A DNA stretch of 15,075 nt from Bacteroidia bacterium (GCA_013042025.1 JABDQY010000001.1:1-15075), one strand, 5' to 3'; positions 7,200 through 14,260 are shown, counted from the first letter of the stretch. A program made the numbers and translations. Notes: a model not told the origin generated them from the letters alone.

Positions 7200-8555
7200 C
7201 TACTTGTTATTAATTGAATAAAATACACCAATCCCCATTCCATATAAGGTAAACTTCTGTGTTGTTTTCTCTTGGCTTAAACTGTTGTTTAAATCAGTGT
7301 TAAAGTTTGCATTTATGTTAAAAGAGATATCGTTTCTTAATTTATAATTTAATCCAATAGACCCGCCGGTTCCTAGATTGAATCGATTGAAATCAGATGC
7401 ATTAATGCTAGTTGGCTTAATTCCATAGTTTAAGCTTGTTCCTGAAGTAGAAACCAGATATCCTACTCGTAGCTCAGCAAGTGCATCAACGCTTACTCGG
7501 TTGGTTAAGTAAAACGTTTTACCTAATTTGATTGGAACATTCACATAATGATAGGAAGGACTTGTAAAGTTCCCACTTATGGATGTATCTCTATAATTAA
7601 AAGGTAAATATGTTAGATTTCCATCAATATCAATGTATGGAAGGCTATCATAAATCTGGTATTTAAGTGTTGTAGGATTTGCTCCATTGTCTAATTGCTG
7701 TCCTTTAATTACGTATGAAAGACCAGTGGCTGCAGTTAAACTTTTGATGTTCGACTTTATTTGGAAATTATATGCAGTAGTTAATCTTGAACTTTCATTG
7801 TTCTCTCTTAATCTTGTGTAATCAGCACCTTCTGCAATAGAACTATTTAAGTTTTGGTTATTTGATAAACCATCAATTGTAAACCCTATTTGAATATTGG
7901 ACAAGATAGGTTTAGGTCCAATTGGAGGATAAACATAGGATTTAGTGTTATTTGAATTACTATCTTCTCCGTCCAATTGAATAGCATTAAAAGAATACAC
8001 ATTGCTCAAGTCAAACTCTACATTTTGTTTTGCACTTAGAATTAAGTCTTGAAGTTCGTTGTATTTCTGATTTCTAACTTCATCTTTTCGGTCAACAGTT
8101 CCTTGTGTAGATGGATTATTTCCAATTATTGGTTTTAGTGTTTGTTTGATTGGAGAAGCATTATTCTGATCTAAACGCGAATTACTGTTTGATGCGGTCA
8201 CATTAGATATCTGTGCAGCATCTTCTGTTACAAAGTCTTCGTACTGATTTGTTTTTGGTAGATCCCCAATACTCTCTTCTGAAGTATTGTTTTCTAAGTT
8301 GTTATTTATAGCTAATTCAGAATGTTTAGATAGAGAGGTAGAATTTGATGGATTTTCGTCTATCAAACCAGAGAAATAGAGTGTTGCAGCACCTACTATA
8401 ATTGCTGGGATCAACCAAATCCACCAGATAAATCGTTTCTTTTTAGGGTGCAATTCTTTTGCAATAGCATCCCACTCACCACCTGATAGTGGTAACGAAG
8501 AATCATTTAAGTGATCCTTAAAAAAATCATCTATATGTTTTTTATGCTTTGCCAA
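7200..8555 (-). CDS. Single-TM protein with beta-barrel-like C-terminus; possible anti-sigma or envelope sensor
   Basis: This is a 451-residue protein. Residues 1-41 are polar, end in basic KKKR and contain 'GEWDAIAKELHP', a W-x-x-I-x-x-x-L pattern. Residues about 42-64 form one transmembrane helix. About 66-200 is Asn/Ser-rich and probably flexible, and about 215-451 is rich in alternating beta strands and glycines ('GLSYVIKGQQL', 'LGKTFYLTNRVSVDALAELRVGYLV', 'GMGIGVFYSINNK'), resembling Bacteroidota outer-membrane beta-barrel or PorT-like domains. No cleavable signal peptide is visible, so how the barrel-like part is localised is unclear. Its start overlaps the ECF sigma gene by 14 bases. 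In many ECF operons the overlapping downstream gene is the anti-sigma factor, so the cytoplasmic N-terminus may bind the sigma factor; this is inference. No zinc-binding anti-sigma HxxxCxxC motif is seen. Confidence 0.75.
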   Translation of the reverse strand: MAKHKKHIDDFFKDHLNDSSLPLSGGEWDAIAKELHPKKKRFIWWIWLIPAIIVGAATLYFSGLIDENPSNSTSLSKHSELAINNNLENNTSEESIGDLPKTNQYEDFVTEDAAQISNVTASNSNSRLDQNNASPIKQTLKPIIGNNPSTQGTVDRKDEVRNQKYNELQDLILSAKQNVEFDLSNVYSFNAIQLDGEDSNSNNTKSYVYPPIGPKPILSNIQIGFTIDGLSNNQNLNSSIAEGADYTRLRENNESSRLTTAYNFQIKSNIKSLTAATGLSYVIKGQQLDNGANPTTLKYQIYDSLPYIDIDGNLTYLPFNYRDTSISGNFTSPSYHYVNVPIKLGKTFYLTNRVSVDALAELRVGYLVSTSGTSLNYGIKPTSINASDFNRFNLGTGGSIGLNYKLRNDISFNINANFNTDLNNSLSQEKTTQKFTLYGMGIGVFYSINNK

Positions 8556-9120
8556 TGTTCAATTTCTCTTTAACTAGTTTTTGCAACAATTTACGTGCTC
8601 TCGCTAATTGACTTTTTGATGTCCCTTCTGATATTCCAAGTTTATTCGCAATTTGTTTATGAGTAAACCCATCAATCGCATAAAGGTTGAAAACCACTTT
8701 GTATCCTTCAGGCAATTCGTTAATCACGGCGTAAAGATCATTAATGTTAACTTGTTCATCATCATATTCAACCTCTTCTGATATTTCTCTATTTGTAGCT
8801 TTATATATATCTTCATCTTTTTCGTAGTAGTTAAATTTTATACTCTTCTTGAAGTGATCGATTGCTGTAAAAATCATTATCCTAGTCATCCAAGTTTGAA
8901 GTTTACTATTTCCATTAAACTTGTCAATTTGCTTAAATATCTTGATAAACCCTTCATGTAAAGCATCTTTTGCATCTTCCAAATTCGGACAATAACGTGC
9001 ACAAACTCCAAGCATTTTACCCGCATACATTTCAAACAAAATTTTTTGTGCTTGTGGGTTATTATCAATGCAGGCTGAAATAAGTTCCTGTTCATTTGCC
9101 AAATTATCCTTTTTACTCAT
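8542..9120 (-). CDS. ECF-type RNA polymerase sigma factor
   Basis: This is a 192-residue sigma-70 family protein with only regions 2 and 4. Region 2 spans about 24-93 (AQKILFEMYAGKMLGVCARYC, then DAKDALHEGFIKIFKQIDKF, then TWMTRIMIFTAIDHFKK). An acidic linker follows (about 100-127). Region 4 spans about 130-182, with helix-turn-helix HKQIANKLGISEGTSKSQLARARKLL. Such sigma factors are usually held by a membrane anti-sigma and transcribe their own operon. It is the first gene of a three-gene operon with the TM/barrel protein and a T9SS-exported protein, which suggests control of cell-surface functions. The upstream DNA carries an element shared with the PKD-protein gene at 14283. The start at 9120 is the only ATG that keeps all of region 2; a TTG at codon 7 is an alternative. 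Confidence 0.93.
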   Translation of the reverse strand: MSKKDNLANEQELISACIDNNPQAQKILFEMYAGKMLGVCARYCPNLEDAKDALHEGFIKIFKQIDKFNGNSKLQTWMTRIMIFTAIDHFKKSIKFNYYEKDEDIYKATNREISEEVEYDDEQVNINDLYAVINELPEGYKVVFNLYAIDGFTHKQIANKLGISEGTSKSQLARARKLLQKLVKEKLNIGKA

Positions 9121-9165
9121 TAGTCGGACAATCGAATGTTTGGTTGCATCATTTTTAAATTATTT
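9119..9165 (-). promoter_or_regulatory. Shared element, copy 1: possible autoregulated ECF promoter
   Basis: Read on the minus strand: AAATAATTTAA (9165-9155), AAA, TGATGCAACCA (9151-9141), then 16 bases after GCAACC the heptamer GACTAAT (9125-9119). The same modules occur in the same order upstream of the PKD-protein gene (14211-14260). GCAACC resembles the AAC-containing -35 boxes common to ECF sigma targets, and the A/T block could act as an UP-like element. A difficulty is that GACTAAT overlaps the sigma gene's ATG, so if it is the -10 box the transcript would start within the annotated gene. Confidence 0.5.
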
Positions 9166-9271
9166 TTAAAATAAATACAAAAACACCACATTTCTGACAC
9201 AACAATTCCCACAAAGCATTACTTATTGCTAGGTTTGAGCACTACCAATGTACATATATTTAGCCAGTATT

Positions 9272-10621
9272 TTATCCAAAAAGAAGGTTAAACACTTGAA
9301 TTATGTTTCCTACCCTGTGTAGTTTAATCTTATACTCTTTTTGTTTGATGTCCAGTTGATCCGAAAGAATAAATTCTTTAAAACCCAGCTTTTCAGCTTC
9401 TTTCAAGCGTTGATCAATGCGGTTTACACCTCTAACTTCTCCACTTAAACCTATCTCACCAGCAAAAACCATTTTGTTAGGTAAGGCTAAATTTTCAAAA
9501 GAAGAGACAATTGAAGCGGCAATACCTAAGTCTGTTGCAGGATCTGAAACTTTTAGGCCTCCAGCAATGTTCACAAACACATCTTGTTGTGAAAGCTTAT
9601 AGCCGCATCTTTTTTCTAATACCGCTAATAACATATTAAGTCTTTTTATATCATATCCATTGGTATTTCGTTGCGGATTTCCATAAACAGCGGCACTTAC
9701 AAGTGCCTGTGTTTCAATTAATAAACTACGGTTTCCTTCTAAGGAAGCAACTACACCTACTCCGGATAAGTTTTCGCTTCGTTGATTAATTAAAATTTCG
9801 GAAGGGTTATCAACTTCACGCATTCCTTCGGATGTCATTTCATAAATTCCAAGTTCCAGTGAACTTCCAAACCTATTTTTCAATGTTCTTAGAATCCGGT
9901 AACTATGTTGGGTTTCACCCTCAAATTGAAGAACAGTGTCTACCATATGTTCCAGCAACTTAGGACCAGCAAGTTGACCTTCTTTTGTGATATGACCTAC
10001 CAGGATTATGGGGACTTCGTTCTTTTTAGCATAATTAATGAGTAAGGCACTTGTTTCTCTAATTTGAGAAATTGTTCCGGGGGTAGACTCTAAATACTTG
10101 GAAAACATTGTTTGGATAGAATCTATGATAACAAAAGACGGTTTGGTTGATTTTAAATGTTGTATGATACCTTCAACACAAGTTTCATTAAGTAATAAAC
10201 ATTCTTCATTTGTAATTCCTATGCGATCTGCACGCATTTTGATTTGATTCAAGCTTTCTTCACCGCTAACATACAATACCCTTTTGTTCATTCTTAAAGC
10301 AGATTGAAGCAGTAGTGTTGATTTTCCGATTCCTGGTTCGCCACCTAGCAGTATTACAGAACCAGGAACGATTCCTCCTCCTAGAACACGATTCAACTCG
10401 GTACCTGGAGCTTTAATTCTGGCAAGCTCAATGGCATCAACATTCTTAATAGGTGTTACAACTCCTTCCAGTTCACTTAAGTTGTATGTTCCTGCTTTTG
10501 ATTTAGTAACGGTCTCTTCATGAATAGTGTTGAATTCACCACAAGAGAAACATTTACCCATCATTTTAGCATAATTTGCTCCGCAGCTAGAGCATATGTA
10601 AGCTGTTTTTGTCTTTGCCAT
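9272..10621 (-). CDS. radA: DNA repair protein RadA
   Basis: This 449-residue protein is the full length of bacterial RadA/Sms, a RecA-like ATPase that helps branch migration and processing of recombination intermediates. The domains appear in order. A C4 zinc finger has Cys10, Cys13, Cys24 and Cys27. The RecA-like core has Walker A GEPGIGKS at 94-101 and Walker B VIIDS at 164-168. The RadA-specific motif KNRFG is at 248-252. The C-terminal Lon-protease-like domain (about 280-449) includes VSDPATDLGIAASI. All key motifs are intact. It lies on the same strand as the ECF sigma gene but 151 bases upstream, with the shared sigma-type element in between, so it is probably a separate unit. Confidence 0.97.
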   Translation of the reverse strand: MAKTKTAYICSSCGANYAKMMGKCFSCGEFNTIHEETVTKSKAGTYNLSELEGVVTPIKNVDAIELARIKAPGTELNRVLGGGIVPGSVILLGGEPGIGKSTLLLQSALRMNKRVLYVSGEESLNQIKMRADRIGITNEECLLLNETCVEGIIQHLKSTKPSFVIIDSIQTMFSKYLESTPGTISQIRETSALLINYAKKNEVPIILVGHITKEGQLAGPKLLEHMVDTVLQFEGETQHSYRILRTLKNRFGSSLELGIYEMTSEGMREVDNPSEILINQRSENLSGVGVVASLEGNRSLLIETQALVSAAVYGNPQRNTNGYDIKRLNMLLAVLEKRCGYKLSQQDVFVNIAGGLKVSDPATDLGIAASIVSSFENLALPNKMVFAGEIGLSGEVRGVNRIDQRLKEAEKLGFKEFILSDQLDIKQKEYKIKLHRVGNIIQVFNLLFG

Positions 10622-10779
10622 GAATTGTATCTTATTAAAATTGACCTTTGGTAAAGCGAAAATGGCTGTTTTTATAGTTTTTAAAAAATATTATACGGTC
10701 AAATGCATCTTTGAGTTGTATTAGAGAAAATAAAACTTTAAAATAATGTTGATAATGCATTCTGATAGGCAAATTTTTC

Positions 10780-10787
10780 TATTTTTG
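10780..10787 (+). promoter_or_regulatory. exbB: Possible -7 promoter element of the exbB operon
   Basis: TATTTTTG fits TAnnTTTG and lies 33 bases before the ATG at 10821. No convincing -33 box is at the normal distance: the nearest TTG, at 10749-10751, gives a 28-base spacer. The position would put transcription start downstream of the upstream ATG at 10746, which supports the shorter protein. Confidence 0.4.
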
Positions 10788-10820
10788 TCCGCAATACGTA
10801 ATAATAAGCCAAATAATAAA

Positions 10821-11654
10821 ATGAAAAAAATCACATCCTTATTAATGTTGTTATGTTTAATGACATTTAGTGTACTTACAGTTAACGCTCAAAATGAAGA
10901 AGCAGCACCAGAAGCCGCAACTGAAGAAGTTGAATCTGCTGAAGAAGCTGAATCTGCTGAAGAAGCAGTAGTAGAAGAAACTGCAGCTGAAGAAGAAGCA
11001 CCTGAAGCCAAAGAAAGCGGTCATCAAGTACTAAAAAAGAAATTTATTGAGGGTGGTCCAGCATTTATGGCTTTACCTTTATTATGTTTAATCCTAGGAT
11101 TAGCAATTGCAGTTGAGAGAATTATCTCTTTGTTTTGGATGTCTATAAACACAGATAAGTTTGTAGCGGAAATTGAATCTGAAGTAGTTGCAGGAAATAT
11201 TGAAGGAGCTAAAGAAATTTGTAGAAATACAAGAGGACCTGTAGCAAGTATCTTCTATCAAGGTTTGGATAGGTCGTCACAGGGATCTATTGAGGTAGTG
11301 GAAAAAGCAGTTGTTGGATATGGTTCTGTTCAAATGGGCCAGTTAGAAAAAGGACTTGTATGGTTGTCATTATTTATTGCTCTTGCACCGATGCTTGGTT
11401 TCATGGGAACGGTTATTGGTATGATTGAAGCATTTGATACAATTGAAAAAGTTGGAGATATTTCTCCTGCAGTAGTTGCAAAGGGTATTAAAATTGCACT
11501 TCTTACTACAGTAGCAGGTCTTATAGTTGCGATTATTCTTCAATTATTCTATAACTATCTAGTTTCAAAAATTGACAGTATTGTAAACAGAATGGAGGAA
11601 GCTTCAATTTCGTTAGTTGATATTTTAGTTAAGAATAAAGTAGTAAAAGGATAA
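10821..11654 (+). CDS. exbB: ExbB/TolQ/MotA-family proton channel protein
   Basis: This is a 277-residue inner-membrane protein. Residues 1-23 form a signal-peptide-like hydrophobic segment (MKKITSLLMLLC...VNA-Q). Residues about 25-66 form a Glu/Ala-rich acidic stretch. Three transmembrane helices follow at about 80-107, 178-203 (APMLGFMGTVIGMIEAF) and 222-247 (IKIALLTTVAGLIVAIIL). The MotA/TolQ/ExbB motif with its conserved threonines (Thr197, and Thr229 or Thr230) is present, so the proton path should be intact. The acidic extension would be periplasmic in the N-out topology known for ExbB. An in-frame ATG at 10746 would add 25 polar residues ahead of the signal peptide and is unlikely. It is the first gene of an operon; its TAA overlaps the ATG of the next gene (TAATG). 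Whether it serves TonB-type uptake or another envelope process is not shown. Confidence 0.9.
   Translation: MKKITSLLMLLCLMTFSVLTVNAQNEEAAPEAATEEVESAEEAESAEEAVVEETAAEEEAPEAKESGHQVLKKKFIEGGPAFMALPLLCLILGLAIAVERIISLFWMSINTDKFVAEIESEVVAGNIEGAKEICRNTRGPVASIFYQGLDRSSQGSIEVVEKAVVGYGSVQMGQLEKGLVWLSLFIALAPMLGFMGTVIGMIEAFDTIEKVGDISPAVVAKGIKIALLTTVAGLIVAIILQLFYNYLVSKIDSIVNRMEEASISLVDILVKNKVVKG
10931..10966 (+). repeat. exbB: Two perfect tandem copies of an 18-base unit inside exbB
   Basis: TGAATCTGCTGAAGAAGC occurs at 10931-10948 and again at 10949-10966 without change, and encodes two copies of the six-residue unit ESAEEA in the acidic periplasmic stretch. The flanking DNA has partial GAAGAAG-type copies. 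The repeat is in frame, so gain or loss of a unit would only change linker length. Confidence 0.9.
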
Positions 11655-12076
11655 TGAATAATATTATTAGAATAGCGTTTTATATTTTAGTAGTAATAGC
11701 CATTGCAATAGGTATTGGAATATTCATTTGGGGCGGAAGCAATCCAACAGGAGGAAGTTCTATGAGTTTAATTGTAACTTATATCTTGCTTGGTTTAGCT
11801 GTTGGCATTACTCTAATCGCTTCAATTGGAAACATCATAAATCACCCTAAATCATCATTACGTTTGATTGTAGGGATTGTTGCAATGTTGGTTATTGCTG
11901 GCATAGGTTATGTCGCATCCCAAGGGGAAGTACTTGATTCTTATTTAGACTTTGGTGTTACAACTGCAGGTCAATCTAAAATGATTGATGCAGGTTGGTA
12001 CCTAGTGTATGGTGCTTTAGGTATTGCAGGTATTGGAATTTTAGTTTCAGAGTTCTCAGGTTTATTTAAAAAGTAA
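11654..12076 (+). CDS. Small four-helix membrane protein in the ExbB/ExbD operon
   Basis: This is a 140-residue protein with four predicted transmembrane helices, at about 7-27, 38-60, 70-89 and 112-133, short loops, and a basic C-terminus ending FKK. I do not recognise a named domain or function. Its position between exbB and exbD, its one-base overlap with exbB (TAATG) and the six-base gap to exbD suggest that it is made together with the channel complex and may be an accessory subunit; this is inference. Glycine-rich helices (AIGIGIFIWGG, IAGIGYVA, GALGIAGIGIL) suggest tight helix packing. Confidence 0.82.
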   Translation: MNNIIRIAFYILVVIAIAIGIGIFIWGGSNPTGGSSMSLIVTYILLGLAVGITLIASIGNIINHPKSSLRLIVGIVAMLVIAGIGYVASQGEVLDSYLDFGVTTAGQSKMIDAGWYLVYGALGIAGIGILVSEFSGLFKK

Positions 12077-12082
12077 GAAGTA

Positions 12083-12628
12083 ATGGCAAGAAATAGTAGA
12101 AGCATACCTGAAGTTAATGCTGGTTCTATGGCAGATATTGCTTTCTTGTTATTGGTTTTCTTTTTGGTAACAACAACAATGGATATCCCAACAGGATTAC
12201 AAGTTGCTTTGCCACCAATAACGAATGAACCACCACCTGAATCTCAACAGAGGAAACGAGAAGTGTTAGAAGTTCTAGTCAATGCGTCCGATCAGCTACT
12301 GGTTGAGCAAAAATGGATGACTATAGATAAGCTAAGACAAAAAACAATTGATCACCTTACCAACGAAGGTAAAGATCCAACACTTTCAACAACTTCAACT
12401 AAGGCAATTGTATCGCTTAAGAATGATAGAGGAACATCTTATGACATGTATGTTCAGGTCTATAATGAGCTCACAGCTGCTTATACCATTGTTAGAAATG
12501 AGTATTCGCAACAAACGTTTGGGAAGCCATATAATAAGTTGAGACAGAAAGCTCAAATTGACGAGGTAAAAAAGAAGTATCCTAAAAAGTTATCAGAGGC
12601 AGAACCAGTTAATAAAGGAGGGAATTAA
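12083..12628 (+). CDS. exbD: ExbD/TolR-family biopolymer transporter, first copy
   Basis: This 181-residue protein has a short cytoplasmic N-terminus, one transmembrane helix (about 17-35; MADIAFLLLVFFLV) with the proton-carrying Asp18, and a periplasmic domain. A Pro-rich turn (PPITNEPPPESQ) follows the membrane segment. The C-terminal tail (about 150-181) is highly basic and charged (KLRQKAQIDEVKKKYPKK). It forms the ExbB-ExbD energy-transducing complex driven by the proton gradient. Its stop overlaps the start of the second exbD (TAATG), suggesting translational coupling and paired stoichiometry. Confidence 0.92.
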   Translation: MARNSRSIPEVNAGSMADIAFLLLVFFLVTTTMDIPTGLQVALPPITNEPPPESQQRKREVLEVLVNASDQLLVEQKWMTIDKLRQKTIDHLTNEGKDPTLSTTSTKAIVSLKNDRGTSYDMYVQVYNELTAAYTIVRNEYSQQTFGKPYNKLRQKAQIDEVKKKYPKKLSEAEPVNKGGN

Positions 12629-13095
12629 TGTCTAAGTTTAAAAATAATAAAGGAAAATCGTTGCCGGCAATTAATACATCGGCATTGCCTGACATTGTAT
12701 TCATGCTATTGTTCTTCTTTATGGTTGCAACTAAGATGAGGGATAGAGAGATGAAAGTAAAAACGCTTTTACCGAAAGCTACTGAAGTTGAGAAGCTTGA
12801 GAAGAAGTCGCGTTTACACTACATTTTTGTCGGTCCACCATTGCAGTCTGATATATATGGAACTACACCACGTATTCAATTGGACGATAAGTTTGCGACT
12901 GTTGATGATATTCAAGACTATATCACGCTTAAGAACAGTGAAAAAGATGAAAAAGAAGTGCCTTATATGACAACTTCACTCAAAGCTGATAAAACGGTTA
13001 AAATGGGTATAATTACAGATATTAAGCAAGAATTAAGAGAAGTTAATGCCTTAAAACTGAGTTATACTGCATCTAAAGATATAGGTGACGATTAA
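12628..13095 (+). CDS. exbD: ExbD/TolR-family biopolymer transporter, second copy
   Basis: This 155-residue protein has a basic N-terminus (KFKNNKGK), one transmembrane helix (about 20-36; LPDIVFMLLFFFMV) with the conserved Asp22, and a periplasmic domain that includes a repeat-like 'KEVPYMTTSLKADKTVKMGIITDIKQEL' region. It is clearly diverged from the first copy, so it is an old paralogue rather than a recent duplication. It is the last gene of the operon; a strong terminator follows 24 bases after its stop. Two different ExbDs suggest a heteromeric ExbD dimer in the complex, which is an inference. Confidence 0.92.
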   Translation: MSKFKNNKGKSLPAINTSALPDIVFMLLFFFMVATKMRDREMKVKTLLPKATEVEKLEKKSRLHYIFVGPPLQSDIYGTTPRIQLDDKFATVDDIQDYITLKNSEKDEKEVPYMTTSLKADKTVKMGIITDIKQELREVNALKLSYTASKDIGDD

Positions 13096-13119
13096 TAATC
13101 ACTTAAATATTTTAAAAAG

Positions 13120-13143
13120 AGAGAGCATTTGCTCTCTTTTTTT
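13120..13143 (+). terminator. Rho-independent terminator of the exbB operon
   Basis: The stem AGAGAGC (13120-13126) and GCTCTCT (13131-13137) closes a four-base ATTT loop and runs into a T tract (13137-13143). It lies 24 bases after the second exbD stop and separates this operon from the polyprenyl synthase gene. Confidence 0.92.
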
Positions 13144-13183
13144 GTTTATACCATAAATACTCATGTAAATTGCGATTGTTTTA

Positions 13184-14158
13184 ATGGTAAATACTTTAAC
13201 CTATATAAAGTCTCCCATAGAAGAAGAACTTAAAATCTTTGAATATAAGTTTAGAGAAAGTGTACGTAGCAAAGTGCCTTTGTTGGATACTATTATGAAT
13301 TATATAGTGAAACGCAAAGGAAAGCAAATGCGACCCTTACTTGTGCTTCACTGTGCTAAACTATTTGGAGATATTAATGAGACCACATATCGCGGTGCAG
13401 CATTGGTTGAACTGTTACATACTGCAACTCTTGTTCATGATGATGTTGTAGATGAAGCGAATATGCGAAGAGGGTTCTTTTCTATTAATGCGTTATGGAA
13501 GAATAAAATAGCTGTTTTAGTTGGGGACTACTTGTTGTCTAAAGGATTGTTATTGTCTTTGAGAAACAAAGACTTTAAGTCTCTTGAAATACTATCAACT
13601 GCTGTTGAACAAATGAGTGAAGGTGAGCTTCTTCAAATGGAAAAGGCTAGGAAACTGGATATTACTGAAGAGGTATACTTTGATATAATCACTAAGAAAA
13701 CAGCATCACTTTTAGCAAGTTGCTGTGGAATTGGAGCCTATAGCACAAATCAAAATGAAGATACACTTAATAGTGTACTTGAGATGGGCGAATCTCTTGG
13801 CATAGCTTTTCAGATAAAAGATGACCTTTTTGATTACGGAGATAATAAAATTGGTAAGCCTACAGGAATAGATATCGTTGAGAAGAAAATGACTCTTCCT
13901 TTGATTTATGCATTGAACAATTCAAGTAAATCAGAAAAAAGAGGAGTCTTAAAAATTATAAAAAATTCCAAAAAATCTAAAAAACAGATTGACGAAGTTA
14001 TCTCCTTTGTTCGAGAAAAAGGAGGCATTGAATATGCTGAAAAACGGATGTTAGAGTTTAAGAAAAAAGCAGAATCTATTCTGAATAATATTGAAACTCA
14101 ATCGTCAATTGAGTATATATCTGCTCTAATAAAGTACGTTATTGATCGCAAGAAGTAA
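13184..14158 (+). CDS. Polyprenyl diphosphate synthase (long-chain, IspB-like)
   Basis: This is a 324-residue trans-prenyltransferase of normal length. It adds isopentenyl diphosphate units to an allylic primer to make the side chain of menaquinone or a related carrier. The first aspartate-rich motif is DDVVD (86-90), followed by the Arg95-Arg96 pair; the second is DDLFD (213-217) in QIKDDLFDYGD. KGKQMRPLL (45-53) binds diphosphate. The small Ala81, five residues before the first motif, in the IspB-like context HTATLVHDDVVD, points to a long product, but the exact chain length cannot be read. The gene follows the exbB-operon terminator. TTTG at 13141-13144 with TAAATTG at 13166-13172 could be its promoter, though the -7 box fit is poor. 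Confidence 0.92.
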   Translation: MVNTLTYIKSPIEEELKIFEYKFRESVRSKVPLLDTIMNYIVKRKGKQMRPLLVLHCAKLFGDINETTYRGAALVELLHTATLVHDDVVDEANMRRGFFSINALWKNKIAVLVGDYLLSKGLLLSLRNKDFKSLEILSTAVEQMSEGELLQMEKARKLDITEEVYFDIITKKTASLLASCCGIGAYSTNQNEDTLNSVLEMGESLGIAFQIKDDLFDYGDNKIGKPTGIDIVEKKMTLPLIYALNNSSKSEKRGVLKIIKNSKKSKKQIDEVISFVREKGGIEYAEKRMLEFKKKAESILNNIETQSSIEYISALIKYVIDRKK

Positions 14159-14210
14159 AAAATAATCTTTTTTAAGTTACTGATAAACAACTAAATACAA
14201 TTTCTCAGTG

Positions 14211-14260
14211 AAATAATTTAATTTTTTGATGCAACCATCATAGGGTTTGGCTTGACCAAT
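14211..14260 (+). promoter_or_regulatory. Shared element, copy 2: possible ECF sigma target upstream of the PKD gene
   Basis: AAATAATTTAA (14211-14221), TTTTT, TGATGCAACCA (14227-14237), then 17 bases after GCAACC the heptamer GACCAAT (14254-14260). Order, orientation and spacing match copy 1 upstream of the ECF sigma gene; the 25- and 27-base blocks share 22 positions. If GACCAAT is the -10 box, transcription would start about 14266-14270, just before the PKD gene start. TGATG-CAAC-CATCA (14227-14240) is also a perfect inverted repeat, but only in this copy. Confidence 0.5.

Noticed and set aside
9121..9271. radA and the sigma factor as one operon
   Set aside because: The 151-base gap contains the shared promoter-like element immediately upstream of the sigma gene; read-through is possible but not the simplest reading.
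10746..10820. Upstream ATG that would lengthen ExbB by 25 residues
   Set aside because: The extra residues are polar and would precede a good signal-peptide-like start at 10821, and the likely -7 promoter box at 10780-10787 lies inside this extension.
12083..13095. The two adjacent exbD genes as a single gene broken by a frameshift
   Set aside because: Each has its own start, membrane helix with Asp and complete periplasmic domain, so they are two genes.
13141..13173. TTTG (13141-13144) with TAAATTG (13166-13172) as a promoter of the polyprenyl synthase
   Set aside because: The -7 box lacks one T of TAnnTTTG and the -33 box is part of the terminator's T tract; kept only as a remark in the gene entry.
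14157..14173. A6-loop-T6 hairpin after the polyprenyl synthase gene as a terminator
   Set aside because: The stem is only A-T pairs with no G or C, too weak to call, although a T tract is present.
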